From: Candidatus Obscuribacterales bacterium
GTDB taxonomy: Bacteria > Cyanobacteriota > Vampirovibrionia > Obscuribacterales > Obscuribacteraceae
Reading direction: 5' to 3'
DNA: 64,000 nucleotides
NCBI GenBank assembly: GCA_019637435.1
Contig: JAHBVO010000001.1
Span: forward strand, 868,001-932,000
Every line of letters starts with the position of its first letter. Positions within the stretch are counted from its first letter, which is position 1. This document shows positions 49,536-59,494 of the stretch, piece by piece. The notes under the pieces were generated by a model, which saw only the letters and a list, made by a program, of their open reading frames with translations, searched no databases and was not told the origin of the DNA. A program made the position numbers and the translations under genes.

Positions 49536-52500
49536 ATGATTTTATCAAATATAGGGCGCTTTCCCTTGAAAGGCATCTCTGATAGGATGTGTACCCTACT
49601 ACGGTTGAAAACCGCTCGCGCTTGCTCTTGCCTGTTTTTGCGCAACGAGAGTAGTTTTCGGAAATCTTTTTTCATCGGGTATCTGCTGGTTGTGCGGATT
49701 CTAATCCTTGTCTTAGCTTTGTTGCTGTTTGGCGCATCCGTCAATCCAATGCTGGCCGCAAGCGATTCTTCGCAGTCATCTGATAGCGATTACTACAATA
49801 CTGACGACAATCAATTCGTTAAACAGTTTTTGAAACCAGGTAGCTTTATGCGGGTTTCCGAAGTTCGACCGGGCATGGAAGGCTACGGATTGAGTGTTTT
49901 CAAAGGCACCAAAATCGAACGATTCGATGTGCGTGTGATCGGTGTCATGAAGCGCGTCAATAATGGGAAAGACGCAATTCTCGTGCGCCTCTCGGGACCT
50001 GCGATGGGGAAAAACAACGTCATTCGCGGAATGTCCGGCAGTCCTGTTTACATAAATGACAAATTGATTGGTGCTGTTTCTTACGGATTTGATTTTTCTA
50101 CGGAACCTATCGCCGGCGTCACTCCGATCGTGGACATGCTGGATGCCATGGCAAAACCACATCAGTTGCCAAAAATAGGTTCACATTTGCCGACGAAACG
50201 TGCCATCGCCCTGACACCGTCCGCGGTATCGGCGCCGACGCCTGAGTTGAGCAGGTTCAGACGAATGCTTGCCGGTGCAAATGCACCGCGAATGGTGCCA
50301 TTGATGTCTCCCGTTTCCTTGAGTGGATTCTCGAGCCGAGCACAGGAATTCCTGCGCAAGCGGTTTGAACCGGTTGGTTTATCCGTGAGTGATGGCGCTG
50401 GTGGTGCATTGGACTCGAATATCCCAGCCGATGAAATCAAGGAGGCAAATGCACTCAAACCCGGCAGTGCTATGGGCGTGATGCTGACGACCGGGGACTT
50501 CGAGTCGGCATCCACGGGAACTGTGACCGCTAACTTCGGCGGACGAGTGGTCGGGTTCGGGCATCCTTTTGTGGAGGCCGGTCTCGTCGATTTTCCCATG
50601 ACCTCCGCCTACATCCTCGAGGTGCTTCCCAGTCTTTCTATTTCGTTTAAATTATCCGCGCCGATACAAGTTTTGGGAACTCTGTATTCCGACCGCCCCT
50701 GGTCAGTGGGAGGCCAGATTGGCAACACCGCGAAAATGTTGCCCGTCTCCATCGAGGTCACCGACAACGAGAGGCACGTGAGGAAAACTTTCTCCTCTAA
50801 AGTGATAGACCACGAGGACCTCACTCCGGAACTCGTCGCAGCATGTGCAATGTCGGCTGTTGACGCCACTTATCAGTCTAACGCTCCCTACGTCGCACGT
50901 GTCGAGACTAACGTCGAGATCGACACCGGTTCGGTCATTAACAGGACAGACTGTTTGACAAATGGCTCAGGGTCAGGAATTTCAGCATCGTTATTTCGCC
51001 CATTCTTCGCAGACCCGGTTTCAGGAAGCGTCCATTCTATTGCATCGCGTATCCTCGGTAACCGCTACAAGAAGGTCCATCTGAAGTCTGTAAAACTAAA
51101 AATCAATCTGGAAGCGGGTCGCGATCTCACTCGAATAGTTCGTGTCTCCACGGACCGCTCGGTCGTGCGACCCGGCGAAAAGGTCAAACTCAACTGTTTG
51201 TTGGAGCCGTATGACGGAGAGCCTTATACAGAGTCGATTGACGTGACCATCCCGCGCAGTGTGCCAGACGGTGATATCGTAATTGGTGTCAGCGGCGGCT
51301 CCCAACTTGATGATTTGCGCAAACGAATGAATCTCATCGACCCGCCGACGACCAGTCTTGAACAAATTATAAAACGGATACAGGACCGTCCGCGCGGAGA
51401 CCGTTTGTTCGCCGTTCTTGCGTTGCCGGATCAGGCGATACACGTCGATGGTGAGGTGATCGAGAGTCCACCGGGACACTGGACGAAATTGTTTTTCTCC
51501 AATCGATACACGCACGGTCCGTCTCTGGTAAATGGAGAACGTCGCATCAGTAAAGAGTTGGCATCTTTAGTTGAAGGAACCCACATCCTCGCCGTCACAG
51601 TGAAGCGACCGGATCCCTTCCTCGAGGTCGCGCCCAGCTACACGGCCTCGCCTGGTGGCTCAGGTAAAGCGTCGATGGGTGCCTACGTCACCTTGCAAGC
51701 TCAGAAGGCGATCGACGCCTTGCATAAAGGCGACGCGAAAGCGAAAACCGATGCTAGCGCCGCCTCGAGTTCCGACGCGTCTAAACAGTCTGCAAGCCTT
51801 TCTCTCTGGTCATCGAGCAGCGATGATACCCACATAAGACCTGTGCAAGTATGGAGCCAAACCGACGACATATCCTATAAGGGTGGCACCAAAGACGGTA
51901 TCATCATTGACAGTTGGGGCCGCATGTTTCCGGGATTTAAAGAAGACTCCGTAACGGCGCTTCCTACGCTTAGAGCCTGGTCCGCGGTCTGGTCCAAGGG
52001 CGCTGTATATATCGGTTCTACCAACAAGATTTATCGTTGGAATCCGGGGGCGACACAAGTCGAAGAACTTGTAAAAGTCGAAGGCAGCGCAGCTATTCCG
52101 GCAATCGCAGCAGACTCGAAAGGACGTCTGTACGCGGCAGTGGCGCCTGGTGGCAGAATCGTTTCTTTCGATCCAAACTCAACTGATTCTAAGTTGACGA
52201 CGCTCGCTAGCTTGAATGAACCCCTGGTCACATGCCTGACAGTGGACTCTCAAGACAATTTGTATGCCGGTGTCGCTGATTCCGGCAAGGTTTACAAACT
52301 CACTGCTGGTGGTGCTGCCAGCCTGCTAGTCGATACGGGCGACGCTCATGTTCTTTCCCTGTTCTTCGACAACAGGAACGACCGCCTTTACATTGGAAGC
52401 GGCGAGCAGGGGAATGTTTATAGCGTCGGTAAAGACGGTAAGCTGAGAGCCGAATTTCACAGTGATGACCATCTCGTAACTGGTGTGTGCCGTTCGAAGA

Positions 52501-54353
52501 GCGGCGATACTTTTATAACGACAGCCGGTCCTGGACGTTTGATTCGAATTTCTCCTTCAGGCGAGACGTTTGAACTGGCTACCAGTGAGGCTTTCTTCAC
52601 CCTCTACTATCATCCGGAAACAGACTCGATCTTTGCCGGTGATGCCGAGGGTGATATCACTCAAATTCAAGAGGAACCACTGACCAGGCAGTCGTTCTTC
52701 GTTCCTGTCAAACACACTGACCAGGAAGCTGTCGTTGCTTTGTGTTCCGATAACAACAACCATTTATTTGCGGTGACGAGCAACCTGCCGTCTGTTTTCA
52801 GCTTCAGTGTCAGACCTGACGCGGCCGCCTACACCTCTCCTGTGAAAGACGCTGGACGCGAGGCTCGCTGGTCACTGCTCAGAGTTTACGGTTCGTTCAA
52901 CGAGATAAGTGCCGACCTTGAGAGATGCGTTGCGGTTGAGACACGAACCGGCGAGACCGTTCGCCCTGACTCGACCTGGAGCGGATGGGCCTCGGCTCCC
53001 CTAACCACCGAAGGTTACCAGGTCAAATCTGCTAACGGTAGATACTTCCAGTATCGATTGAAGTGGGTTGCAGCACCACCAAAAGTTTCTGACCGCAAGG
53101 TCTTTCCTGAGGGCAGGGAGTCCGTGCTTGGGCGTGTGACAGTTACATATTTGCCGACCAACCTTCGACCGCGTTTCTCCACAGTTTCACTTCGTGCCGG
53201 TTCATACATCAACGACACGGAGGAGGTAGCCATCGTGGGGGCCGACCCGGACGGCGACAGCTTGAGCCTCTCGATCGATGTCTCAAGCGACAATGGTGAA
53301 AACTGGAAATCGCTTAAGAGCGATTTGCGGGCCGAACGCACTCTGAAAAAAGACTCGAAAACGGACTCGCTTGGGGAGAAGAAGGACAACGATAAAAAGG
53401 ACGACAAGCAGAAGACGAATTCTACTGCTGGCGATGGTGGCGAGAAACGCGGTGAAGCCGGCGAGCGAAATAGTCCGCCCGCAGGGACGAGTCCTGGCGA
53501 GAACGGCAGTGGAAGTGATAAAACGGTAGCTCCTGCAAAAGATTCGGGCGATGCCCAGTCCGATTCAGATGATGAGTCGAAGGATTCCGACGACGGCGTG
53601 ACCGGTGATGACTCGAACTCATCCTCGACTCCGATACCCAATCCTAACCCTGATCCCGTTCCAGGTGAAGAGCCTGCGTCCAGTCATGAGCGTTTCATGC
53701 GCCTTAAGCGAAACGAGAGCGCACCGGATACGGTGCCTCCTGAGTTTCAACGTCTTGACGAAAAGAGAAAACCTGTCGAAAAAAATGCTCCTGCTAGACC
53801 GGGAACCGGCGCTTTGAAAAAAACTGAGCCTAAGAAGCCGGAAGTACGAGCTGCCAGAAAGCTTGTGCCAGGCTCAGTGGTACGCGGTCAAAGTAAGACG
53901 AGAAAAGCCAGTGAAGCTGAGCAACCCGATAAGTTTGTTTGGCCGCTCGCCGCCGGGTCTTTTAAAGACGGTCACTATATTTTCAGATTCACCCTTTCGG
54001 ATGCGCCATCGAATATGGTGCAGCCAGAGGAAATTCAGTGTTATCGCTACGTAGTTATAGATACCGAGAAACCGGTAATTGCGCAGGCGAAAGCCGCGGT
54101 TTCGCCTGATTTGAAATTGACACTGGACGTGATGGCGAAAGACAACACCTCTCCTATTGCAAATGCCACATTCCAGGTTGATTCCGAGGAGCCCCGGGCG
54201 TTTGAAATAGTAGATGGTCTGGCAGACAAGCGTGATGTCCACTGTCTGGCTAGTGGTGTCCCCGTGAAAAAAGGCGCTCATAAAGTCGAGATTGAAATCT
54301 CTGACCGCGCAGGAAACAAGGTAACCAAAACGCTGAGACTTCCCTCTCACTGA
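49536..54353 (+). CDS. large exported S55 (SpoIVB-like) peptidase-domain protein with beta-propeller
   Basis: This 1605-residue protein has an N-terminal hydrophobic segment (VVRILILVLALLLFGASVNPMLAAS). An S55 domain follows (~95-410) with RPGMEGYGLSVFKGTKIERF, the nucleophile motif RGMSGSPVYINDKLIGAVSYG (Ser near residue 166) and VGFGHPFVEAGLVDFP. No PDZ domain is seen. A beta-propeller (~790-1090) has YxG/LYAGVADSGKVYKL-type blades. A Ser/Asp/Lys-rich disordered linker (~1265-1440) and a beta C-terminal domain complete it. S55 peptidases of sporulating bacteria cut SpoIVFA; this organism does not appear to sporulate. The start is uncertain: ATG 49536, ATG 49587 or GTG 49693 would each keep the signal segment. 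Confidence 0.78.
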   Translation: MILSNIGRFPLKGISDRMCTLLRLKTARACSCLFLRNESSFRKSFFIGYLLVVRILILVLALLLFGASVNPMLAASDSSQSSDSDYYNTDDNQFVKQFLKPGSFMRVSEVRPGMEGYGLSVFKGTKIERFDVRVIGVMKRVNNGKDAILVRLSGPAMGKNNVIRGMSGSPVYINDKLIGAVSYGFDFSTEPIAGVTPIVDMLDAMAKPHQLPKIGSHLPTKRAIALTPSAVSAPTPELSRFRRMLAGANAPRMVPLMSPVSLSGFSSRAQEFLRKRFEPVGLSVSDGAGGALDSNIPADEIKEANALKPGSAMGVMLTTGDFESASTGTVTANFGGRVVGFGHPFVEAGLVDFPMTSAYILEVLPSLSISFKLSAPIQVLGTLYSDRPWSVGGQIGNTAKMLPVSIEVTDNERHVRKTFSSKVIDHEDLTPELVAACAMSAVDATYQSNAPYVARVETNVEIDTGSVINRTDCLTNGSGSGISASLFRPFFADPVSGSVHSIASRILGNRYKKVHLKSVKLKINLEAGRDLTRIVRVSTDRSVVRPGEKVKLNCLLEPYDGEPYTESIDVTIPRSVPDGDIVIGVSGGSQLDDLRKRMNLIDPPTTSLEQIIKRIQDRPRGDRLFAVLALPDQAIHVDGEVIESPPGHWTKLFFSNRYTHGPSLVNGERRISKELASLVEGTHILAVTVKRPDPFLEVAPSYTASPGGSGKASMGAYVTLQAQKAIDALHKGDAKAKTDASAASSSDASKQSASLSLWSSSSDDTHIRPVQVWSQTDDISYKGGTKDGIIIDSWGRMFPGFKEDSVTALPTLRAWSAVWSKGAVYIGSTNKIYRWNPGATQVEELVKVEGSAAIPAIAADSKGRLYAAVAPGGRIVSFDPNSTDSKLTTLASLNEPLVTCLTVDSQDNLYAGVADSGKVYKLTAGGAASLLVDTGDAHVLSLFFDNRNDRLYIGSGEQGNVYSVGKDGKLRAEFHSDDHLVTGVCRSKSGDTFITTAGPGRLIRISPSGETFELATSEAFFTLYYHPETDSIFAGDAEGDITQIQEEPLTRQSFFVPVKHTDQEAVVALCSDNNNHLFAVTSNLPSVFSFSVRPDAAAYTSPVKDAGREARWSLLRVYGSFNEISADLERCVAVETRTGETVRPDSTWSGWASAPLTTEGYQVKSANGRYFQYRLKWVAAPPKVSDRKVFPEGRESVLGRVTVTYLPTNLRPRFSTVSLRAGSYINDTEEVAIVGADPDGDSLSLSIDVSSDNGENWKSLKSDLRAERTLKKDSKTDSLGEKKDNDKKDDKQKTNSTAGDGGEKRGEAGERNSPPAGTSPGENGSGSDKTVAPAKDSGDAQSDSDDESKDSDDGVTGDDSNSSSTPIPNPNPDPVPGEEPASSHERFMRLKRNESAPDTVPPEFQRLDEKRKPVEKNAPARPGTGALKKTEPKKPEVRAARKLVPGSVVRGQSKTRKASEAEQPDKFVWPLAAGSFKDGHYIFRFTLSDAPSNMVQPEEIQCYRYVVIDTEKPVIAQAKAAVSPDLKLTLDVMAKDNTSPIANATFQVDSEEPRAFEIVDGLADKRDVHCLASGVPVKKGAHKVEIEISDRAGNKVTKTLRLPSH

Positions 54354-54370
54354 TGTGACCCGAGGAGTAA

Positions 54371-55948
54371 ATGAAAGATTTCACCGCCAAGCTGTTCAGG
54401 ACTAAACCTCCAAGACTCTTAATAGATGAGGCTTATGAACCTGACCGGCAGATGAAAAAAACGCTTTCTGCCAAAGACTTGATTGCATTCGGTGTGGGCG
54501 CGACCATAGGATCTGGAATCTTTGCGCTTACAGGAACTGCCGCCGCAGGCAGTGGCGTCGCTGCAGCGCGCGGATGGTTGGAGACGCCCGTAGTCAACTT
54601 CATCCTGGGCGCCGATATGGGGCGCGAAGGAGCTGGTCCAGCTATCGTTATATCCTTCATCATCGCGGCAATTGCCTGCGGTTTCGCCGCGCTGTGTTAT
54701 GCGGAACTGGCAGCGATGATACCAGTATCAGGGTCCGCCTATACCTTCGCTTATGCCTCTCTGGGTGAGCTGATTGCCTGGATTATCGGCTGGGATCTGA
54801 TGCTGGAATATGCAGTAGGGAACATTGCTGTCGCTGTAAGTTGGTCCGACCACTTTTTGCATTTCGCTCACGGTATTTTTGGCATCAAGCTGCCCTTATG
54901 GTTGACGGCGGACACCGGTACTGCGCTCACCAGGCTACAGACTTTGCCGGCGGACAGTCCGCAATGGACGTTCTACTCGAGTACGGATTTGCCACTCTTA
55001 TTTGGTCACCAGTTCGCAATGAATGTGCCCGCGTTCGTTATAGTTGCTCTTGTAACCTGGGTGCTTGTGATAGGCATTCAGGAGAGCGCAATGGCGAACA
55101 CAATCGCTGTTTTTATCAAAGTGGCAGTCGTACTATTCGTGATCGGCTACGGTGCCGGTTTCGTAAAACCTGAAAACTGGGTCCCATTTGCACCAAGCGG
55201 TTTGACCGGTATTATGGGCGGTGCCGCAATCGTGTTTTTCAGTTTCATCGGATTCGACGCGGTCAGTTCTACAGCAGAAGAGACGAAGAACCCGCAGCGA
55301 GACATGCCGATCGGAATGATTGGCAGTTTGATAGTTTGCACCATTCTATACGCCGGCGTTTCCCTCGTCTTGACCGGGATCATGCCGTACACAAAATATG
55401 TCAACGACGCTGCACCAGTGGCGACCGCACTTGCATCTACCGGTCAGGCCTGGGCTCACGGGTTGGTCAGCATCGGTGCTCTTGCCGGAATGACTTCAGT
55501 TCTTCTGGTTTTTCAGCTCGGTCAGCCAAGGATTTTTATGGCGATGGCGCGTGACGGTTTATTGCCGAAAGTTTTTGCGATATTGCATCCGAAGTACAAA
55601 ACGCCTTTGATTCCAACGATTATGACCGGCGTTCTGGTCGGTCTCGCATCGATGTTCATCGACATCGGTCAGGCGGCGGAATTGACCAATATTGGAACTC
55701 TTGCTGCATTCATCATCGTATGTGGTGGCGTCATATTGCTTAGAAAAACCGAACCGGATCACGAGCGCGCGTTTAAATGCCCCTTCGTTCCAGTCGTTCC
55801 TGCCCTGGGAATAATCTTCTGCTTCATCTTGATGATGAGTCTTCCCGTTGTCACATGGATTCGATTTGTCGTCTGGATGGGATTGGGCGCGGCTGTTTAT
55901 TTCATGTACGGTTATCGTAAGTCGCGTCTGAACTTTGAGTCCGAATAG
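54371..55948 (+). CDS. APC-family amino-acid permease (cationic amino-acid transporter type)
   Basis: The 525-residue protein has about 12 transmembrane segments and the APC signatures LIAFGVGATIGSGIFALTG (substrate loop of TM1), CYAELAAMIPVSGSAYTFAYASLGELIAWIIGWDLMLEY and FFSFIGFDAVSSTAEETKNPQRDMPIG. The TM6-TM10 region matches YfnA/CAT-type importers of cationic or neutral amino acids. The substrate cannot be fixed. GAGGAGTAA precedes the ATG, and the gene follows the S55 gene by 17 bp, so the two may be co-transcribed. Confidence 0.9.
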   Translation: MKDFTAKLFRTKPPRLLIDEAYEPDRQMKKTLSAKDLIAFGVGATIGSGIFALTGTAAAGSGVAAARGWLETPVVNFILGADMGREGAGPAIVISFIIAAIACGFAALCYAELAAMIPVSGSAYTFAYASLGELIAWIIGWDLMLEYAVGNIAVAVSWSDHFLHFAHGIFGIKLPLWLTADTGTALTRLQTLPADSPQWTFYSSTDLPLLFGHQFAMNVPAFVIVALVTWVLVIGIQESAMANTIAVFIKVAVVLFVIGYGAGFVKPENWVPFAPSGLTGIMGGAAIVFFSFIGFDAVSSTAEETKNPQRDMPIGMIGSLIVCTILYAGVSLVLTGIMPYTKYVNDAAPVATALASTGQAWAHGLVSIGALAGMTSVLLVFQLGQPRIFMAMARDGLLPKVFAILHPKYKTPLIPTIMTGVLVGLASMFIDIGQAAELTNIGTLAAFIIVCGGVILLRKTEPDHERAFKCPFVPVVPALGIIFCFILMMSLPVVTWIRFVVWMGLGAAVYFMYGYRKSRLNFESE

Positions 55949-56035
55949 CGACCGGTAATTCCGCCAGGAACATTCGAATGCGAACGTTCTTCTTCTTCTC
56001 TTCTTCTTCTTTTTCGCTAGAAGCCGTGGGGCGCG

Positions 56036-56070
56036 GTTAAAGAGAAAAGGGAGCGACTTTCGCCGCTCCC
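56036..56070 (-). terminator. terminator of hsp20
   Basis: GGGAGCG (56049-56055) and CGCTCCC (56064-56070) form a 7-bp stem with an 8-nt loop; on the minus strand TTTTCTCTTTAA follows. It lies 25 bp after the hsp20 stop. Confidence 0.8.
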
Positions 56071-56094
56071 TTCCCAGTCTTCAGTAAAATGGAT

Positions 56095-56625
56095 TTACTT
56101 GATCGAGACTTTGCGCTCGTTCTTGTGCATACGGGTGGTGCTTTCGAGCATGTGCTGTTCGATGCTGCCAGCCGAAACTGGAATGCGAACTGCTGCTTCG
56201 ACTTTCGGAATGCTGATGAACAGGATGCCGCGGTCGAGGCGAGCTTCGATTTCTTCAGCTTCGATATCTTCCGAGAATTCGAATTCACGGACGAGGTAGT
56301 GCGAAGGAAGCTCTCTTCTGAGGTAAATTGCTCTTTCTTCGAACATGTTCGGAGTGCGCTTGGCGATGAGCATCATGTAGTTCTCTTCTACTTTGAGCTC
56401 CACATCATCTAGCACTACTCCTGGAAGTGACACTTCGAGGATGAAGCGATCGTCGAGTTCGAGTACGTCCGTTTCTGGGGCGCTGTAGGTCGTGTGTTGA
56501 TCCCACTCATAGCCCATCATTCTGTCGAGGGACTCGTAGCGATCGTAGTCACGATCTAATCTGAAACCACGGTGGAGTCCTTCTCTTCTCGAGTTGTACT
56601 CTCTATGGGTTCTGTGATGCAGCAT
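56095..56625 (-). CDS. small heat-shock protein, Hsp20/alpha-crystallin family
   Basis: The 176-residue protein has a charged His/Arg-rich N-terminus and an alpha-crystallin domain (~50-150): LDDRFILEVSLPGVVLDDVELKV, LIAKRTPN, FEFSEDIEAEEIEARLDRGILFISIPK. The last short segment IPV lies near residue 150 and could be the IXI/V-type C-terminal anchor. Such proteins hold unfolding clients in large oligomers. AAAGGAGGAGAAATCC precedes the ATG, a strong ribosome-binding site. No CIRCE element was seen upstream. Confidence 0.92.
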   Translation of the reverse strand: MLHHRTHREYNSRREGLHRGFRLDRDYDRYESLDRMMGYEWDQHTTYSAPETDVLELDDRFILEVSLPGVVLDDVELKVEENYMMLIAKRTPNMFEERAIYLRRELPSHYLVREFEFSEDIEAEEIEARLDRGILFISIPKVEAAVRIPVSAGSIEQHMLESTTRMHKNERKVSIK

Positions 56626-57017
56626 AGGATTTCTCCTCCTTTGAAAAGTTTGCTCTCACAAGCTCGCGCGAAACTTGCGACCAAAATGACTTCTGGTGCG
56701 GGTTTCACTGCGACTTGTGGGATTCGATGTTTCAAATACTATCGCAAAAGTGGCTTCAGAACCTGAGTTTCATCATGCGTTCCTCTTTCCGCTTTTCAAC
56801 CCGGGACTGCTGTGGGAGGTTTCGATTCGAGAGAAAACGCTTTTTCGAATTCTGTGATTTCTCTCATCAGAAGCCGGACTTGAAATTAGGGGTAGCTTCG
56901 GAACGGTGGAGATCAAAGCGCTGTCTGAGCGGCTTTGATAGATTCCGATCTGCACTTAATTTATTAAATTCAACTCATGTGGACACTGCCTTGAGCCCGC
57001 TGGCTCAAAACAGCCAT
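56626..57017. other. intergenic region upstream of hsp20
   Basis: This 392-bp region includes the hsp20 promoter on the minus strand and the 3' end of the next minus-strand gene. No CIRCE or other heat-shock operator, RNA or gene is recognised in it. Confidence 0.45.
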
Positions 57018-57782
57018 CTATTTGTGCTTCGAGTATTTTTTTCTCGAAATCTTCATCGGTTTCTTCGCTGCTTCAAGCGATTGAATGCGTTCCTTTATTT
57101 GTGAAAGCAATCGCTCTTTTTCTGCTACCGATATATGAGTCTGTTCCAGTTTTCGAACCGAGCGTTCCGCATCCTCTTTAGCGGTTTCGAGCTCGCGCCG
57201 GCTGACGATACCATCGGCAAATAATCCGTCAAACTGCTTCGCGCGTTCTTGCTCGCGCTCCATAAGTCTCTTTTGATCGTCTTCGTCGATTTTTGCAGAT
57301 TCGAGTTTCTTCTCTACATTCTTTTGTTGAAACTTCAGGTCATCGAGTGACATGGCCGGAACGCTGAATCCAAGCCCGAGATCAAATGGAGAATTAGGGG
57401 GAACGTTCAAATAAGTGGGTATCGTGGGAGGCGGTGGTGGCACGAGCATGGTAGTACCCGCCTTTTTGACATTCTTTTTAACGGGTGCTGAAGCTGTTTT
57501 TTTCTCCGGTTTTTTATCCGTATTCAGATCGGCGTAGCGCTGACTGGCCGCATCCTTCGATTTCGGCTTCGGCGCTGCCGTCTGCGCCGGAGTTACCGAT
57601 TTCGCTTTTGTGGAACTCGGACTTCCGCCGATGGATTGTGCGGCGGCGGTCAGTTCTACTCTCACCGGCGCCGGTTTCGCTTTCTCTTCCACCGCCTCGG
57701 CCGTGGTTGTGCAGGTCGCAAACATCATCGCCGCGATTGCGATTCGTATCGATTGTTTCCGTTGTCTTTCGCTTTTTGACAT
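57018..57782 (-). CDS. exported Lys/Pro-rich coiled-coil protein
   Basis: The 254-residue protein has a short signal peptide (IRIAIAAMMFATCTTTAEA). A low-complexity Ala/Lys/Pro region (~25-120) includes a PPPPPTIP block. A C-terminal coiled coil (~140-240, LKFQQKNVEKKLESAK, REQERAKQFDGLF, SRRELETAKEDAERSVRKLEQ) completes it. No catalytic motif is seen. Its likely role is structural, in the envelope. The gene is divergent from ymdB with 42 bp between starts. Confidence 0.6.
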   Translation of the reverse strand: MSKSERQRKQSIRIAIAAMMFATCTTTAEAVEEKAKPAPVRVELTAAAQSIGGSPSSTKAKSVTPAQTAAPKPKSKDAASQRYADLNTDKKPEKKTASAPVKKNVKKAGTTMLVPPPPPTIPTYLNVPPNSPFDLGLGFSVPAMSLDDLKFQQKNVEKKLESAKIDEDDQKRLMEREQERAKQFDGLFADGIVSRRELETAKEDAERSVRKLEQTHISVAEKERLLSQIKERIQSLEAAKKPMKISRKKYSKHK

Positions 57783-57824
57783 TTATTGACCCTTGCCGCT
57801 GTATTTCAGGTATCCTCTTAGCTC

Positions 57825-58637
57825 ATGGATAATGGCAACAGCATTAGCGTTCTCTTCCTCGGTGACGTCATCGGTAAGCCGGGACGAGACCTTGTAGTTA
57901 AGTATGTCACAGAGCAGCTGGCTTCAGCCAATCCTCCCGACTTAGTCATAGCAAATGTTGAGAATGCCGCGCACGGATACGGCGTCACCGAAAAGGTGCT
58001 TCGTGAGCTGGGTTCGGCTGGTGTGCAGGTCTTCTCCGGCGGGAATCATACATTCGATAAGAAAGATATTTTCGAGTTTATCGATCGTTATCCAAACCTT
58101 TTGCGTCCTGCAAATTACCCGCCAGGTACACCTGGAAACGGTTCTTGCGTAGTCGATTTGAGTGGTTTTCGTGTTGGTGTTTTGAATCTCATGGGGCGTG
58201 TTTATATGGAACCGCTTCAGTCGCCGTTTTATGCGGCTGATGATTACATTGCCAAACTAAAATCTGAAACAGATGCGATCATCGTCGATGTTCATGCCGA
58301 AGCGACCGCCGAGAAAGTGGCTATGGGACTTTATCTCGACGGTCGCGTCTCTGCTGTTCTCGGAACTCACACTCATGTTCAAACTGCGGATGAACGAATT
58401 TTGCCGGAGGGTACCGCATACATAACGGATGCCGGCTGCTGTGGTCCCGCTAACGGTGTGATCGGTATGGACAAGAAAGCTGTCTTCCGCCGCATGGTCA
58501 AGCAATTGCCAACTCGTCTGGAAATAGCAGACGGACCTGCTCAATTGAATGGTGTGCGTTTTACAATCGAAAAAGCTAGCGGGCTGAGCAAATCTATCGA
58601 ACGTGTCTCATTGCTGGAAACCACGGATACGAAGTGA
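57825..58637 (+). CDS. ymdB: YmdB-family metallophosphoesterase
   Basis: The 270-residue protein has the conserved YmdB motifs VLFLGDVIGKPGRDLV, VIANVENAAHGYGV, SGGNHTFDKKDIFEF, DVHAEATAEKVAMG, GTHTHVQTADERILP and GTAYITDAGCCGP. These give the two-metal site of the calcineurin fold. Bacillus YmdB hydrolyses 2',3'-cyclic nucleotides and affects biofilm and motility gene use. The next gene starts with a TGATG overlap (58635-58639), so the two are translationally coupled. Confidence 0.92.
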   Translation: MDNGNSISVLFLGDVIGKPGRDLVVKYVTEQLASANPPDLVIANVENAAHGYGVTEKVLRELGSAGVQVFSGGNHTFDKKDIFEFIDRYPNLLRPANYPPGTPGNGSCVVDLSGFRVGVLNLMGRVYMEPLQSPFYAADDYIAKLKSETDAIIVDVHAEATAEKVAMGLYLDGRVSAVLGTHTHVQTADERILPEGTAYITDAGCCGPANGVIGMDKKAVFRRMVKQLPTRLEIADGPAQLNGVRFTIEKASGLSKSIERVSLLETTDTK

Positions 58638-59494
58638 TGAAAATCGATTTGCATTTGCATACGACGCATTCCGACGGCAACTGGTCGCCGACCGAATTGG
58701 TCGCCCATGCGATTAAGTTGAAGATGGACGTAATCGCAATTACCGACCATGACACCGTCAGTGGTATCGATGAAGGAGTACTTGCTGCCGGTAACAAGCT
58801 TGAAATTATTCCTGCCGTCGAAATAAACACAATTTGGATTGATGAGGATGGCTCCGGTCAAGACATTCACATTCTCGGTTATTTTATTGATAAAACAAAT
58901 GCGAAGTTGTCCGAGTTATTGCAGCGTCAGCGCGCTGCTCGACTTCAACAGGTCGAGCGACTGGTTGCAATTTTGAACGAAGACGAAATTCCTATCAGTA
59001 TGGATCTCGTGCGCAGTTTTGCGAAGGGCGGACCGATTGGGAAGGTTCATGTCACCAATGCCATCGTCGCAGCAGGAGGCGCGCCGGACGTTTCTACCGC
59101 CTATGCTCGATTCTATGACCGCAATTCAAAATATTTTGTCGCGCGGCAGAGCGTGACGCCCATCGAGGCCATCGACGCAATAAGGGCAGCAGGAGGTTTA
59201 ACTTCGATAGCTCATCCGGGGATGTCCTCAGCTCAAGACCACAGCGATCTCATAAAACAGCTTACCCTTTGCGGTTTGAACGGCATTGAAGCGTATCACA
59301 GCGCACACAGCGACGAGTCCGTTTCAAAATTGCTCGCCCTCGCCGATAGACTCAATCTGCTAGTCACTGGTGGTTCCGACTGTCACGGTCCATTTGAAGA
59401 ATACGAATCGTTGATGGGTACGGTTGCTGTGCCATCAGATGTGGTGGCACGATTGAAGCTTGCCCACGCGGACTTCGCGCCTGCTTCTACTTAA
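58637..59494 (+). CDS. PHP-domain phosphoesterase (TrpH/RNase AM-like)
   Basis: The 285-residue protein has PHP motifs: KIDLHLHTTHSDG with HxH, ITDHDTV, IPAVEINTIW, ILGYF, the long insert domain, IAHPGMSS and GGSDCHGP. It matches the YciV/TrpH group, of which RNase AM removes 5'-3' nucleotides from RNA and also hydrolyses pAp. A GTG 3 bp upstream is also in frame; ATG at 58637 overlaps the ymdB stop by 1 base. Pairing with ymdB suggests nucleotide or RNA-end turnover. It overlaps the convergent thioredoxin-like gene by 8 bp. Confidence 0.9.
   Translation: MKIDLHLHTTHSDGNWSPTELVAHAIKLKMDVIAITDHDTVSGIDEGVLAAGNKLEIIPAVEINTIWIDEDGSGQDIHILGYFIDKTNAKLSELLQRQRAARLQQVERLVAILNEDEIPISMDLVRSFAKGGPIGKVHVTNAIVAAGGAPDVSTAYARFYDRNSKYFVARQSVTPIEAIDAIRAAGGLTSIAHPGMSSAQDHSDLIKQLTLCGLNGIEAYHSAHSDESVSKLLALADRLNLLVTGGSDCHGPFEEYESLMGTVAVPSDVVARLKLAHADFAPAST

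Noticed and set aside
55985..56014. TTC/TTCT tract as a functional element
   Set aside because: It is a simple polypyrimidine run between convergent genes with no other signal.
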